A DNA stretch of 20,876 nucleotides from CAZVFE01 sp964626405 (GTDB lineage: Bacteria > Bacteroidota > Bacteroidia > Cytophagales > Spirosomataceae), in assembly GCA_964626405.1 (NCBI GenBank), contig CAZVFE010000029.1, positions 1 through 20,876 of the forward strand, in the 5' to 3' direction. Below, in pieces: positions 1-8,307 of the stretch. The position numbers and the translations under genes are program-made. The notes beneath the pieces are model-generated. The model saw only the letters and a program-made list of their open reading frames with translations, made no database searches and was not told the DNA's origin. The number at the start of each line of letters is the position of its first letter. Position 1 is the stretch's first letter.

Positions 1-34
1 ATCCGCTTTTATAAATAAATATAAATTAGATTCT

Positions 35-1450
35 ATGGCTTTATTGAATAAAGAATTCGTAGCAAATAAAAAACTATTAAACAACCCTGAAAAGATATTG
101 CAATTTGGTACTGGTGTACTATTAAGAGGCCTTTGTGATTATTTCGTAGATAAAGCCAATAGAAATAATATTTTTAATGGTAGAATAGTAATTGTAAAAT
201 CAACTACAAGAGGAGGAACAGCAGATTTTGATGATCAAGATTGTTTATATACTCATACGATTAGAGGTATAAAAGACGGCAAAGAGGTCAATGAAGATAT
301 TATCAATAGTTCTATTTCTCGAGTTATTACTCCTTCACAAGATTATTCAAGCTACTTAGAATGTGCCAAAAATCCTGAAATGCGTATCGTCATTTCAAAC
401 ACTACAGAAGTAGGAATTCAATATAAAGAAGGAGATAATCTTCTGGATGCTTGTCCAGATTCTTTTCCTGCTAAACTAACCGCTTTCCTTTATACAAGAT
501 GGAAATATTTTAATGGATCTAAAGATTCAGGAATGGTTATAGTTCCAACAGAATTAATTTTAAATAATGGTTCTTTCCTAAAAGAAATCGTATTAAAAAT
601 TGCCAATGAACATAAACTTGAGGACTCTTTCATAAATTGGTTAAATACAGAAAATCATTTTTGTGATTCCCTTGTAGACAGAATTGTACCTGGGAAACCG
701 AATGATGAGGATTTAAAAATACTTACCGACCAATTAGGTTATGATGATAATTTACTAATTCAATCTGAGCCCTATGCTTTATGGGCCATTCAAGGAAATA
801 AGAAAGTAAAGGAAATCCTTTCATTTGCAAGTATTGATGAAGGAGTAGTAATTCAGGAAGATATTGAAATCCACCGCGAATTAAAACTTCGCTTGTTAAA
901 CGGAACACATACTCTAACATGCGGCTTAGCCTATTTATTAGGATTTAGATTAGTAAAGGATATGATGGCAAATAGCTATTTTTCTAAATTAGTTATGAAT
1001 CTCATGTTATCAGAATTAGCCCCTTCAATTCCATATAAAGTAGATTCAAAAACTTCCGACCGGTTTGGAAGAATGGTATTAGATAGATTCAAAAACCCTT
1101 TTATCAATCATAAACTTATTGATATTACGGTTCAATATTCAGCTAAAATGAAGATGAGAAATATCCCTCTTCTTTTACAATATTATAAAGTATTTAATTC
1201 TGCCCCTGAACTTTTCTGTATGGGCTTTGCTGCATATCTTAATTTTATGCACGGAGTGAAAATTGAAAATGGACAAGTTTATGGAGAATCGAATGGAGAA
1301 TTTTATCCAATCAGATGTGATAAAGCAGAATTTTTCTTAAATGAATATAAAGATTTCAATCTAGAAAGAATTTTATCCAATGAAGAATTATGGGGCACAG
1401 ATCTGACTAAACTTCCTGGATTTTCTGAAAAAGTGACAAAATATTTATAA
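35..1450 (+). CDS. uxaB: Tagaturonate reductase (altronate oxidoreductase)
   Basis: NAD-dependent cytoplasmic oxidoreductase that reduces tagaturonate to altronate in galacturonate breakdown. The 471-residue protein belongs to the long-chain mannitol dehydrogenase/altronate oxidoreductase family. The N-terminal nucleotide-binding half starts with LQFGTGVLLRG (about residues 23-33), followed by SNTTEVGI and the conserved VPTELILNNG. The C-terminal half carries the family catalytic pattern K-x4-N-x2-H, here K284, N289 and H292 within LKLRLLNGTHT. CDSLVDRIVPG is also typical. The start at 35 gives MALLNKEF, matching the short M-x-x-L-N lead of E. coli UxaB; however, no in-frame stop occurs between base 1 and 35, so an upstream start outside the window cannot be excluded. 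It is the first visible gene of a tight operon with uxaC, kdgK and eda. Fructuronate reductase (UxuB-like) specificity is the main alternative. Confidence 0.9.
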   Translation: MALLNKEFVANKKLLNNPEKILQFGTGVLLRGLCDYFVDKANRNNIFNGRIVIVKSTTRGGTADFDDQDCLYTHTIRGIKDGKEVNEDIINSSISRVITPSQDYSSYLECAKNPEMRIVISNTTEVGIQYKEGDNLLDACPDSFPAKLTAFLYTRWKYFNGSKDSGMVIVPTELILNNGSFLKEIVLKIANEHKLEDSFINWLNTENHFCDSLVDRIVPGKPNDEDLKILTDQLGYDDNLLIQSEPYALWAIQGNKKVKEILSFASIDEGVVIQEDIEIHRELKLRLLNGTHTLTCGLAYLLGFRLVKDMMANSYFSKLVMNLMLSELAPSIPYKVDSKTSDRFGRMVLDRFKNPFINHKLIDITVQYSAKMKMRNIPLLLQYYKVFNSAPELFCMGFAAYLNFMHGVKIENGQVYGESNGEFYPIRCDKAEFFLNEYKDFNLERILSNEELWGTDLTKLPGFSEKVTKYL

Positions 1451-1459
1451 AGCTCTAAC

Positions 1460-2860
1460 ATGAAACCTTTTTTAAACGAAGATTTTTTACTTCAAAATGA
1501 TACAGCAAAAGTATTGTATCACCAATATTCTGCCAATCAACCTATCGTAGATTATCATAACCATTTAATTCCTCAACAAATTGCTGAGGATAAACAATTT
1601 GATAATATTACGCAAATTTGGCTTTATGGAGATCATTATAAGTGGAGAGCGATGCGTACCCACGGAATTGATGAAAAATTCATTACAGGAGATGCAAGTG
1701 ATGAAGAAAAATTTATGAAATGGGCGGAAACAGTGCCTTATACCATGAGAAATCCATTATATCATTGGACTCACCTTGAGCTTCAGCGTTATTTTGGAGT
1801 AACAGAATTATTAAATAAGGATAGTGCAAAAAGAATTTATGATCATTGTTCAAACTTATTAAAAACAAAAGAATTTTCGGTTAGAAATCTTTTATTAAAA
1901 ATGAATGTAAAAGTACTATGTACTACTGATGATCCAACCGATGATTTAGCCTATCATAAACAAATTAAAGAAAGTGGTTTTGCCATTAAAGTATTGCCTA
2001 CTTTTAGACCAGATAAGGCAATGGCTGTTGATTCTGAAGCTGATTTCCTTCAATATGTAAATAAATTATCCGCTGTTTCAGGTTTAAATATTAAAAAACT
2101 TGAAGATTTTAAGCAAGCAATAGCAGATAGACATAATTTTTTCCATGAAATGGGAGGAAGATTAAGTGACCATGGATTAGAACAAATTTATGCTGAAGAT
2201 TATACAGAGGCGGAAATAGAAAGGATTTTTGAAGATTTAATCCAGGGAAATTCTATTTCTGAAAAAGAAAAATTACAATTTAAATCTGCAATGCTAGTTT
2301 ATTTTGCACATTTAGATCATGCAAAAGGTTGGACGCAACAATTCCATTTAGGAGCATTAAGAAATAATAATAATAGACTCTTATCCAAATTAGGTCCAGA
2401 TACAGGATTCGATTCGATTGGAGATTTTGAACAAGCTGTTTCTCTTTCTCGATTTTTAAATAAATTAGATTCTACGGATCAATTAGCGAAAACAATTCTT
2501 TACAATTTAAATCCAAGAGATAATGAATTATTCGCAACTATGACGGGCAATTTCCAGGATGGTACAATCCAAGGTAAAATGCAATTCGGCTCTGGTTGGT
2601 GGTTCTTGGATCAAAAGGATGGAATGGAAAAACAAATAAATTCCCTTTCCAACATGGGTGTTTTAGCGCATTTCGTGGGAATGTTAACAGATTCTCGCTC
2701 CTTCCTTTCTTTCCCAAGGCATGAATATTTTAGACGAATTTTATGTAACTTGATTGGTCAAGATGTAGAAAATGGAGAATTACCTCATGATATTGATTGG
2801 CTAGGTAAATTAGTAGCAGATATTTCTTATAATAATGCAGCGAAATTTTTTAAATTTTAA
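1460..2860 (+). CDS. uxaC: Uronate (glucuronate/galacturonate) isomerase
   Basis: Isomerises D-galacturonate to D-tagaturonate and D-glucuronate to D-fructuronate, the entry step of hexuronate catabolism. The 466-residue length is close to E. coli UxaC (470). Family landmarks appear in order: VDYHNHL near residue 30 (metal-binding HxH of the amidohydrolase-type barrel), QIWLYGDHYKWRAMR, HLELQRYFG, CTTDDPTDDL, LPTFRPDKA, GGRLSDHGL, KGWTQQFHLGALRNNN and the C-terminal FPRHEYFRRILCNLIG. It begins 9 nt after the uxaB stop and ends 2 nt before the kdgK start, so the genes are almost certainly cotranscribed. No Shine-Dalgarno precedes the ATG, as is usual in this phylum. Its product is the substrate of the preceding gene's enzyme. 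Confidence 0.95.
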   Translation: MKPFLNEDFLLQNDTAKVLYHQYSANQPIVDYHNHLIPQQIAEDKQFDNITQIWLYGDHYKWRAMRTHGIDEKFITGDASDEEKFMKWAETVPYTMRNPLYHWTHLELQRYFGVTELLNKDSAKRIYDHCSNLLKTKEFSVRNLLLKMNVKVLCTTDDPTDDLAYHKQIKESGFAIKVLPTFRPDKAMAVDSEADFLQYVNKLSAVSGLNIKKLEDFKQAIADRHNFFHEMGGRLSDHGLEQIYAEDYTEAEIERIFEDLIQGNSISEKEKLQFKSAMLVYFAHLDHAKGWTQQFHLGALRNNNNRLLSKLGPDTGFDSIGDFEQAVSLSRFLNKLDSTDQLAKTILYNLNPRDNELFATMTGNFQDGTIQGKMQFGSGWWFLDQKDGMEKQINSLSNMGVLAHFVGMLTDSRSFLSFPRHEYFRRILCNLIGQDVENGELPHDIDWLGKLVADISYNNAAKFFKF

Positions 2861-2862
2861 AA

Positions 2863-3876
2863 ATGAAAAAATACGTAGTAAGTTTTGGTGAAGTAATGGG
2901 CAGATTTAGCCCTCCTGGTTATGGTAGAGTGGTTCAAGCAACCAATATGAATCTTACTTTCGGCGGAGGTGAAGCAAATGTTACGGCTTCTTTGGCTCAT
3001 TTAGGAGTCCCTGCCAAACATGTAACCAAATTCCCCGATAATGATTTGGGAAAAGCAGCAACTGCTTATTTTCAAAAAGTTGGACTGAATATGGACCATG
3101 TAAATTACGGTGGAGACCGCCTAGGTTTATATTTTACCGAATTTGGTGCTGCACTTAGACCTACTAAAGTAATTTATGACCGCGCAGATTCTTCATTTGC
3201 TACGATGTCTTCGAACGAATTCAATTGGAATGAAATCCTAAAAGATGCACATTGGTTCCATTGGACGGGCATCACCCCTGCTATTTCTCAATCAGCAGCT
3301 GATTCCCTTTTGGAAGCATTAAAGGTCGCTGAAAAATTAAAAATCACAGTATCTGCAGATGTAAATTACCGTAAAAACCTTTGGCAATATGGTAAATCAG
3401 TAAAAGAAGTAATGCCTGAATTAGTAAAATACTGCGATATCATTTGTTGTGGAAGAACAGATGCTGAGGATATTTGGGGAATGCTTCCAGAAGAAGGAGC
3501 AAAATCAAAATTTGAATCAGTTTCAAAGCAAATTATGGCAATGAACCCTCGTATTAAAAAAATTATTAATACAAAAAGAGGACAAATTTCGGCTTCAAAT
3601 AATACCTTACATGCAGTATCTTTTGATGGCGAAAAATTATATAAGACGAATATTGTAGAAATCACCCAAATTGTAGATAGAATTGGTGGCGGAGATGCCT
3701 TTATGGCAGGATATATTTATGGAAATTTAAAATTTGAGGATGAAATGAAGGCCCTAGAATTTGGAGTTGCCTCCTCAGCCCTAAAACATACCATTGAAGG
3801 GGATATTAATTTGGCAAATTTAGATGAAATTGAGCTTGTTTTAAGTGGTGATACAACTGGTAAATTGAAAAGATAA
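2863..3876 (+). CDS. kdgK: 2-keto-3-deoxygluconate kinase (PfkB family)
   Basis: Ribokinase/PfkB-family sugar kinase, 337 residues, expected to phosphorylate 2-keto-3-deoxygluconate to KDPG with ATP. The N-terminus reads SFGEVMGRFSPPG and is followed by the substrate-binding GGGEANVTASLAHLG (about residues 34-48). The C-terminal PfkB signature is RIGGGDAFMAGY, with the catalytic base at D278. SADVNYRKNLW in the middle is typical of KDG kinases. Assignment to KDG rather than another sugar rests on sequence resemblance plus position between uronate isomerase and KDPG aldolase. It starts 2 nt after uxaC and its TAA overlaps the next ATG by one base (TAATG), favouring coupled translation of eda. 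Confidence 0.9.
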   Translation: MKKYVVSFGEVMGRFSPPGYGRVVQATNMNLTFGGGEANVTASLAHLGVPAKHVTKFPDNDLGKAATAYFQKVGLNMDHVNYGGDRLGLYFTEFGAALRPTKVIYDRADSSFATMSSNEFNWNEILKDAHWFHWTGITPAISQSAADSLLEALKVAEKLKITVSADVNYRKNLWQYGKSVKEVMPELVKYCDIICCGRTDAEDIWGMLPEEGAKSKFESVSKQIMAMNPRIKKIINTKRGQISASNNTLHAVSFDGEKLYKTNIVEITQIVDRIGGGDAFMAGYIYGNLKFEDEMKALEFGVASSALKHTIEGDINLANLDEIELVLSGDTTGKLKR

Positions 3877-4538
3877 TGGCAAGAAATAGTGCAGAAATAG
3901 TTTATAAAAGATTAGAAGCAATTCCAATAGTTCCCTTGTTTTACAATGATAGTGAGGAAATTTGTACTAATGTACTACAAGCTTGTTATGATGGAGGAGT
4001 GCGAGTTTTTGAATTTACAAATCGTGGTGAAAATGCCCCTAAAATTTTCGAAAAAGCACTGAATTATGTCGAAAAAAATTGTCCAGATTTAGTATTAGGA
4101 ATAGGTACGATCTTGGATGTTCAACAGGCAGAACAATTTATCCAAATGGGCACAGATTTTATTCTTCAGCCATTTTTGACCCCAGAGGTTGGTGAAATTT
4201 GTGCCAAAAACTCTATCCCTTGGATGCCTGGTACGATGACACTTTCCGAAATTCGTCAAGCTGAATTAATGGGATCAAAACTAGTGAAAATCTTTCCGGG
4301 AAATGTAGTGGGCCCGGGTTTTGTAAAGGCTATTAAAGGTCCTATGCCTAAAACAAAAGTAATGGTTACTGGTGGGGTAGAACCTACCAAAGAAAGTCTT
4401 ACTACTTGGTTTAATGCAGGAGCAAATGCTGTAGGCATGGGAAGTCAATTATTCCCAAAAGAGCTAATCGCTTCTAATAATTATGACAAAATCAGAGAAA
4501 TTATTCAAAACTCAGTGAATATTGTTTCTGAACTTTAA
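3876..4538 (+). CDS. eda: KDPG aldolase (2-dehydro-3-deoxyphosphogluconate aldolase)
   Basis: Class I aldolase cleaving 2-keto-3-deoxy-6-phosphogluconate into pyruvate and glyceraldehyde-3-phosphate; the last step of the operon's pathway. The 220-residue protein shows the KDPG/KHG aldolase core: E46 in FEFTNR (equivalent of the catalytic Glu of the E. coli EVTxR segment), LGIGTILD, and the Schiff-base lysine K138 in VKIFPGN. VMVTGGVEP and the C-terminal GANAVGMGSQLF form the phosphate-binding end. The start ATG shares an A with the kdgK stop. The gene ends only 2 nt before the end of mazG on the opposite strand, leaving no room for a dedicated terminator. It may also act on 4-hydroxy-2-oxoglutarate, as many Eda proteins do. 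Confidence 0.93.
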   Translation: MARNSAEIVYKRLEAIPIVPLFYNDSEEICTNVLQACYDGGVRVFEFTNRGENAPKIFEKALNYVEKNCPDLVLGIGTILDVQQAEQFIQMGTDFILQPFLTPEVGEICAKNSIPWMPGTMTLSEIRQAELMGSKLVKIFPGNVVGPGFVKAIKGPMPKTKVMVTGGVEPTKESLTTWFNAGANAVGMGSQLFPKELIASNNYDKIREIIQNSVNIVSEL

Positions 4539-4540
4539 AT

Positions 4541-5320
4541 TCATAGTTTTTTCGCTTCATTCCAATATACATCCATTTCCTCCAAACTCATATCAGAGAG
4601 GTTTTGGCCATTTTCCTTTGCTCGTTTCTCTAAATATTGAAAACGTTTGATAAACTTTTTATTGGTGCGCTCCAAGGCTGTTTCCGGATTAATTTCAACA
4701 TGTCTTGCCCAATTCACTAAAGAAAAAATTAAATCCCCAAATTCACCTTCTGCCCTTTCCACATTAATTTCTTTTTGATTGACAAACTCTTCCTTGAATT
4801 CATTTATTTCTTCCTCCACTTTATTCCAAACTTGTTGGTCTTCCTCCCAATCAAAACCTGCTCCCCTGGCTTTTTCTTGAATTCGCATGGCTTTTACCAA
4901 GGCAGGCAAAGAATTTGGCACACCACCCAAAACGGATTTATTCCCTTCCTTTAATTTCAATTTCTCCCAATTCGCCTTTACTTCTTCCTCCGTTTCCGCC
5001 TGAGTATCTCCATAAATATGTGGATGTCGATAAATCAATTTCTCCGCAATAGCATTCAAAACATCTTCAATATTAAAGGCTTTTTTTTCATCCCCTATTT
5101 TTGCATAAAAAACCAAATGAAGCATGATATCTCCTATTTCCTTCTTCACTTCATTTAAATCATTTTCTAAAATGGCGTCTGAAAGTTCATAGGTCTCCTC
5201 TATGGTCAAATGCCTTAAACTTTCCATCGTTTGTTTTTTATCCCACGGACATTTCTCCCTAAGGTCATCCATAATGATTAACAAACGATCAAATGCTTCT
5301 GCTGCTTTAGGATATCTCAT
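4541..5320 (-). CDS. mazG: Nucleoside triphosphate pyrophosphohydrolase MazG
   Basis: Hydrolyses nucleoside triphosphates to monophosphates and pyrophosphate; the family sanitises the nucleotide pool and in E. coli affects the stringent response. At 259 residues it is the full two-domain form (E. coli MazG is 263). The first all-alpha MazG domain contains CPWDKKQTMESLRHLTIEETYE and KKEIGDIMLH, giving the E-x-x-E and E-x-x-D metal-binding pairs. The second repeats the pattern as EEEINEFKEE and EGEFGDLIFSLVNWARH, followed by the usual NPETALERTNKKFIKRF. Its ATG overlaps the upstream GH16 stop as ATGA, so it is probably translated by coupling from the glucanase message; no separate promoter or Shine-Dalgarno is visible. 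That partnership is functionally odd. Confidence 0.93.
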   Translation of the reverse strand: MRYPKAAEAFDRLLIIMDDLREKCPWDKKQTMESLRHLTIEETYELSDAILENDLNEVKKEIGDIMLHLVFYAKIGDEKKAFNIEDVLNAIAEKLIYRHPHIYGDTQAETEEEVKANWEKLKLKEGNKSVLGGVPNSLPALVKAMRIQEKARGAGFDWEEDQQVWNKVEEEINEFKEEFVNQKEINVERAEGEFGDLIFSLVNWARHVEINPETALERTNKKFIKRFQYLEKRAKENGQNLSDMSLEEMDVYWNEAKKL

Positions 5321-6198
5321 TTTTTTGTTTGAATTAAAGAATAATAACGAACATAATCTATGACCATCGAAGTGGGGAAAATAGTATTATCAATTCCCTT
5401 CTGACCAGCCCAATTACCTCCAATTGCTATATTTAATAATAAATGTTGAGGTTTATTAAAGGGCCATTCACCCCAACTAGCACTTTGCTTGGCAAAAGTA
5501 AAATAATATGTACCATCAACACTGGCTTTAATTTCTTTTGGAGTCCATTCTATCGCATAATCATGAAATTCCGTATCATAATCACTAATAGTAATTTGAT
5601 TTCCACGTTGTGTATTTAGGATATGGTTATATAACTTGGTATGAACTGTGGCATGTACAACAGTAGGATCCATCCCAACATGCTCCATGATATCAATTTC
5701 TCCTTGATCTGGCCAATAAACATCTCCGTAACTAGTTTGCGAAGCAAGTGTCCATATCGCAGGCCAAGTACCTGTCCCTTTCGGCAATTTGGCTCTTACC
5801 ACAATTTTTCCATAGGTAAAATCCTTTTTATTCTTCGTTACTAAACGAGCAGAACTATAACCCCTTCCTCCTATTTCTTCCTTAATAGCTGTGATAATTA
5901 ATTTACCATCTTCTACCTTAGAATTATCTAAATCTGCTTCTGAATAATATTGCTTTTCCTCATTTCCCCAACCGCTTCCTCCAACATCATAAGACCAAAT
6001 TTTATCACTAGGTAAACCATCTACATCAAATTCATCCGACCATTCCGGCACCTCAGAAAAACTATAATCATATTCCACTGCTGGTTCGGGACTTGGTGAA
6101 ATGTTAATTGGATTTTCATTTAATTCTTTTGATCTACAACCTAAGATAAAAATTGATAAAATAAATAGAGAAAATGATAGTCTAAAATTTAAAGACAT
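5317..6198 (-). CDS. Glycoside hydrolase family 16 lipoprotein, probable laminarinase
   Basis: Predicted secreted endo-beta-glucanase of family GH16, 293 residues. A lipoprotein signal peptide is seen: hydrophobic residues 7-20 then the lipobox LGC with the lipidated cysteine at C21. Residues 22-45 are a low-complexity Pro/Glu-rich linker. The catalytic domain spans about 48-288; its signature GEIDIMEH gives the E-x-D-x-x-E triad E167, D169 and E172 (nucleophile, helper, acid/base), and the WPAIWTL upstream strand and GGNWAG near the end are typical of bacterial laminarinases (endo-1,3-beta-glucanases). Exact glucan specificity cannot be read from sequence. No Bacteroidota S(D/E)(D/E) surface-export signal follows the cysteine (it reads CRSKELNE), so periplasmic versus surface location is open. 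No SusC/SusD pair adjoins it. It is the promoter-proximal gene of a two-gene unit with mazG. Confidence 0.9.
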   Translation of the reverse strand: MSLNFRLSFSLFILSIFILGCRSKELNENPINISPSPEPAVEYDYSFSEVPEWSDEFDVDGLPSDKIWSYDVGGSGWGNEEKQYYSEADLDNSKVEDGKLIITAIKEEIGGRGYSSARLVTKNKKDFTYGKIVVRAKLPKGTGTWPAIWTLASQTSYGDVYWPDQGEIDIMEHVGMDPTVVHATVHTKLYNHILNTQRGNQITISDYDTEFHDYAIEWTPKEIKASVDGTYYFTFAKQSASWGEWPFNKPQHLLLNIAIGGNWAGQKGIDNTIFPTSMVIDYVRYYSLIQTKK

Positions 6199-6226
6199 TT
6201 TTAGGATTTTATGTATTAGAATAAAG

Positions 6227-6234
6227 CAAATATA
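6227..6234 (-). promoter_or_regulatory. -7 promoter element for GH16-mazG
   Basis: On the minus strand this reads TATATTTG, an exact match to the Bacteroidota -7 consensus TAnnTTTG, ending 28 nt before the GH16 start codon. No TTG -33 element is seen at the expected 17-23 bp upstream, so the call rests on the -7 box and its position. Confidence 0.5.
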
Positions 6235-6267
6235 AAATTTTTAAAAGAAATATGATAACTTTAAAGA

Positions 6268-8307
6268 ATGGACTTTGAATTAAATTCGAATTATTCACCT
6301 ACTGGAGATCAACCCCAAGCCATAAAAAATTTGGTAGAAGGAATTGAAAATCATGAGCTATTTCAAACACTATTAGGAGTTACTGGGTCTGGAAAAACCT
6401 TTACCATAGCAAATGTAATTAAAGAGGTAAATAAACCAACCTTAATTCTTAGCCATAATAAAACATTAGCGGCCCAATTATATGGAGAATTCAAACAATT
6501 TTTTCCCAATAATGCTGTAGAATATTTTATTTCCTATTACGATTATTATCAGCCAGAGGCCTATATTTCAACCACAGGAACCTATATTGAAAAGGATTTA
6601 TCTATTAATAAAGAAATTGAAAAATTACGCTTAGCTACTACTTCCGCGCTTATGTCTGGAAGAAGGGATGTAATCGTTGTTGCTTCTGTTTCCTGTATTT
6701 ATGGGATGGGAAATCCAGATGAATATAAAAATTCAATCATTCAAATTGGAGTTGGAGATATTGTTTCAAGAAATTCATTTTTATTTAAATTAGTTGAAAT
6801 CCTATATGCCCGTACAGAAGGAGAATTTCTTCGAGGAACATTTCGCGTAAAAGGTGATACAGTTGATATTTTTCTAGCTTATGCAGATTTTGGTTATCGA
6901 ATTATTTTCTTCGGAGATGAGGTAGAGGAAATACATCGAATTGATCCTTGGACTGGCAAAAAAATATCTAATGAGAGAAAAATTGCAATTTTCCCAGCAA
7001 ATTTATTCGTAACAGGAAGAGAAACTTTACAAAAAGCGATTTCAGAAATTCAAGATGACTTAGTAAAACAGGTAAATCATTTTGAATCAGGGGGAAGAAA
7101 ATTAGAAGCAGAAAGGATCCTTCAAAGAACAGAATTCGATATGGAAATGATGCGCGAATTGGGTTATTGCACGGGTATAGAAAATTATTCAAGATATTTT
7201 GATGGAAGAAAACCAGGTCAGCGTCCGTTTTGTTTATTAGATTTTTTCCCAGATGATTTTTTAATGGTAATAGATGAAAGTCATGTAACTCTTCCTCAAA
7301 TAAGAGCTATGTGGGGTGGAGATAGATCTAGAAAAGAATCTTTAGTTGAATATGGTTTTAGACTCCCTTCAGCATTAGATAATCGTCCGCTCACTTTCCA
7401 AGAATTTGAAGATAAAATTGGACAGACACTCTTTGTTTCTGCAACTCCCGCTGATTATGAACTTCGAAAATCAGAAGGTGTAGTAGTGGAACAAATTATT
7501 CGTCCCACAGGTTTATTAGATCCATTAATTGAAGTTCGACCAACAAAAAATCAAATTGATTTATTGATTGATGAAGTGGAAGATCGAATAAAAAAAAGAG
7601 AAAGGGTTTTGATTACCACTCTTACAAAGAGAATGGCGGAGGAATTATCCAAATATATGGATAGAATTGGAATAAAATGCCGTTATATCCATTCAGAAAT
7701 AAAAACGATTGAGCGCGTAGAAATCCTCCGGGAACTTAGGCTTGGCGTTATTGATGTTTTAGTGGGGGTGAATTTATTACGTGAAGGATTAGATTTACCA
7801 GAGGTTTCCTTAGTTGCTATCATGGATGCTGATAAGGAAGGTTTCTTAAGGGATATTCGCTCCTTAATTCAAACCATTGGTAGAGCTGCTAGAAATGAAA
7901 ATGGCAAGGTTATCATGTTTGCTGATAAAATTACAGATTCGATGGACCGAGCGATTCAGGAAACGAATAGAAGAAGAGAGAAGCAGATGGCCTACAATGA
8001 GGAAAATGGAATTACTCCGAAAACAATTTGGAGAACACAGGAGGAAATTCTTGACCAAACCTCCATAGCAGATAGACTAGGTAAACCCTATAAGATATAT
8101 GAAAAGAAAAAGGAAAATGCCAACCTAATTTCCGACCCTTTGATTCAATATATGTCTAAATCTGAACTTGAAAATCAATTGAAATTAACGAGAGCAGAGA
8201 TGGAAAATGCCGCAAAAGATTTAGACTTCCCATTAGCTGCGAAGTTTAGGGATGAAATGCTGGCAATTCAAGAAAAAATTGAGAATTATTCTTCTACAAA
8301 AGGATAA
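6268..8307 (+). CDS. uvrB: Excinuclease ABC subunit UvrB
   Basis: Damage-verifying helicase-like subunit of the UvrABC nucleotide excision repair nuclease. The 679-residue protein is full length. Walker A GVTGSGKT is at residues 37-44, followed by SHNKTLAAQLYGEFK and the beta-hairpin segment YYDYYQPEAYI that inserts into DNA. The DEAD-like DESH box, VSATPADYE, the C-terminal helicase motifs (LVGVNLLREGLDLPEVSL, QTIGRAARN) and a C-terminal UVR motif (about 636-672) that contacts UvrC all appear in order. It is transcribed divergently from the GH16 gene across 69 bp, and its last 22 bp overlap the end of the convergent pdhA. No TAnnTTTG promoter is recognisable in front of it. uvrA and uvrC are not in the window. 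Confidence 0.97.
   Translation: MDFELNSNYSPTGDQPQAIKNLVEGIENHELFQTLLGVTGSGKTFTIANVIKEVNKPTLILSHNKTLAAQLYGEFKQFFPNNAVEYFISYYDYYQPEAYISTTGTYIEKDLSINKEIEKLRLATTSALMSGRRDVIVVASVSCIYGMGNPDEYKNSIIQIGVGDIVSRNSFLFKLVEILYARTEGEFLRGTFRVKGDTVDIFLAYADFGYRIIFFGDEVEEIHRIDPWTGKKISNERKIAIFPANLFVTGRETLQKAISEIQDDLVKQVNHFESGGRKLEAERILQRTEFDMEMMRELGYCTGIENYSRYFDGRKPGQRPFCLLDFFPDDFLMVIDESHVTLPQIRAMWGGDRSRKESLVEYGFRLPSALDNRPLTFQEFEDKIGQTLFVSATPADYELRKSEGVVVEQIIRPTGLLDPLIEVRPTKNQIDLLIDEVEDRIKKRERVLITTLTKRMAEELSKYMDRIGIKCRYIHSEIKTIERVEILRELRLGVIDVLVGVNLLREGLDLPEVSLVAIMDADKEGFLRDIRSLIQTIGRAARNENGKVIMFADKITDSMDRAIQETNRRREKQMAYNEENGITPKTIWRTQEEILDQTSIADRLGKPYKIYEKKKENANLISDPLIQYMSKSELENQLKLTRAEMENAAKDLDFPLAAKFRDEMLAIQEKIENYSSTKG

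Noticed and set aside
3366..3665. 99-codon open frame on the minus strand inside kdgK
   Set aside because: Fully antisense to a well-supported kinase gene, with no family resemblance and no promoter; a shadow frame.
6256..6263. TAACTTTA as a possible uvrB -7 box
   Set aside because: It ends in A rather than G and lies only 4 nt before the ATG, too close to be a promoter for this start.
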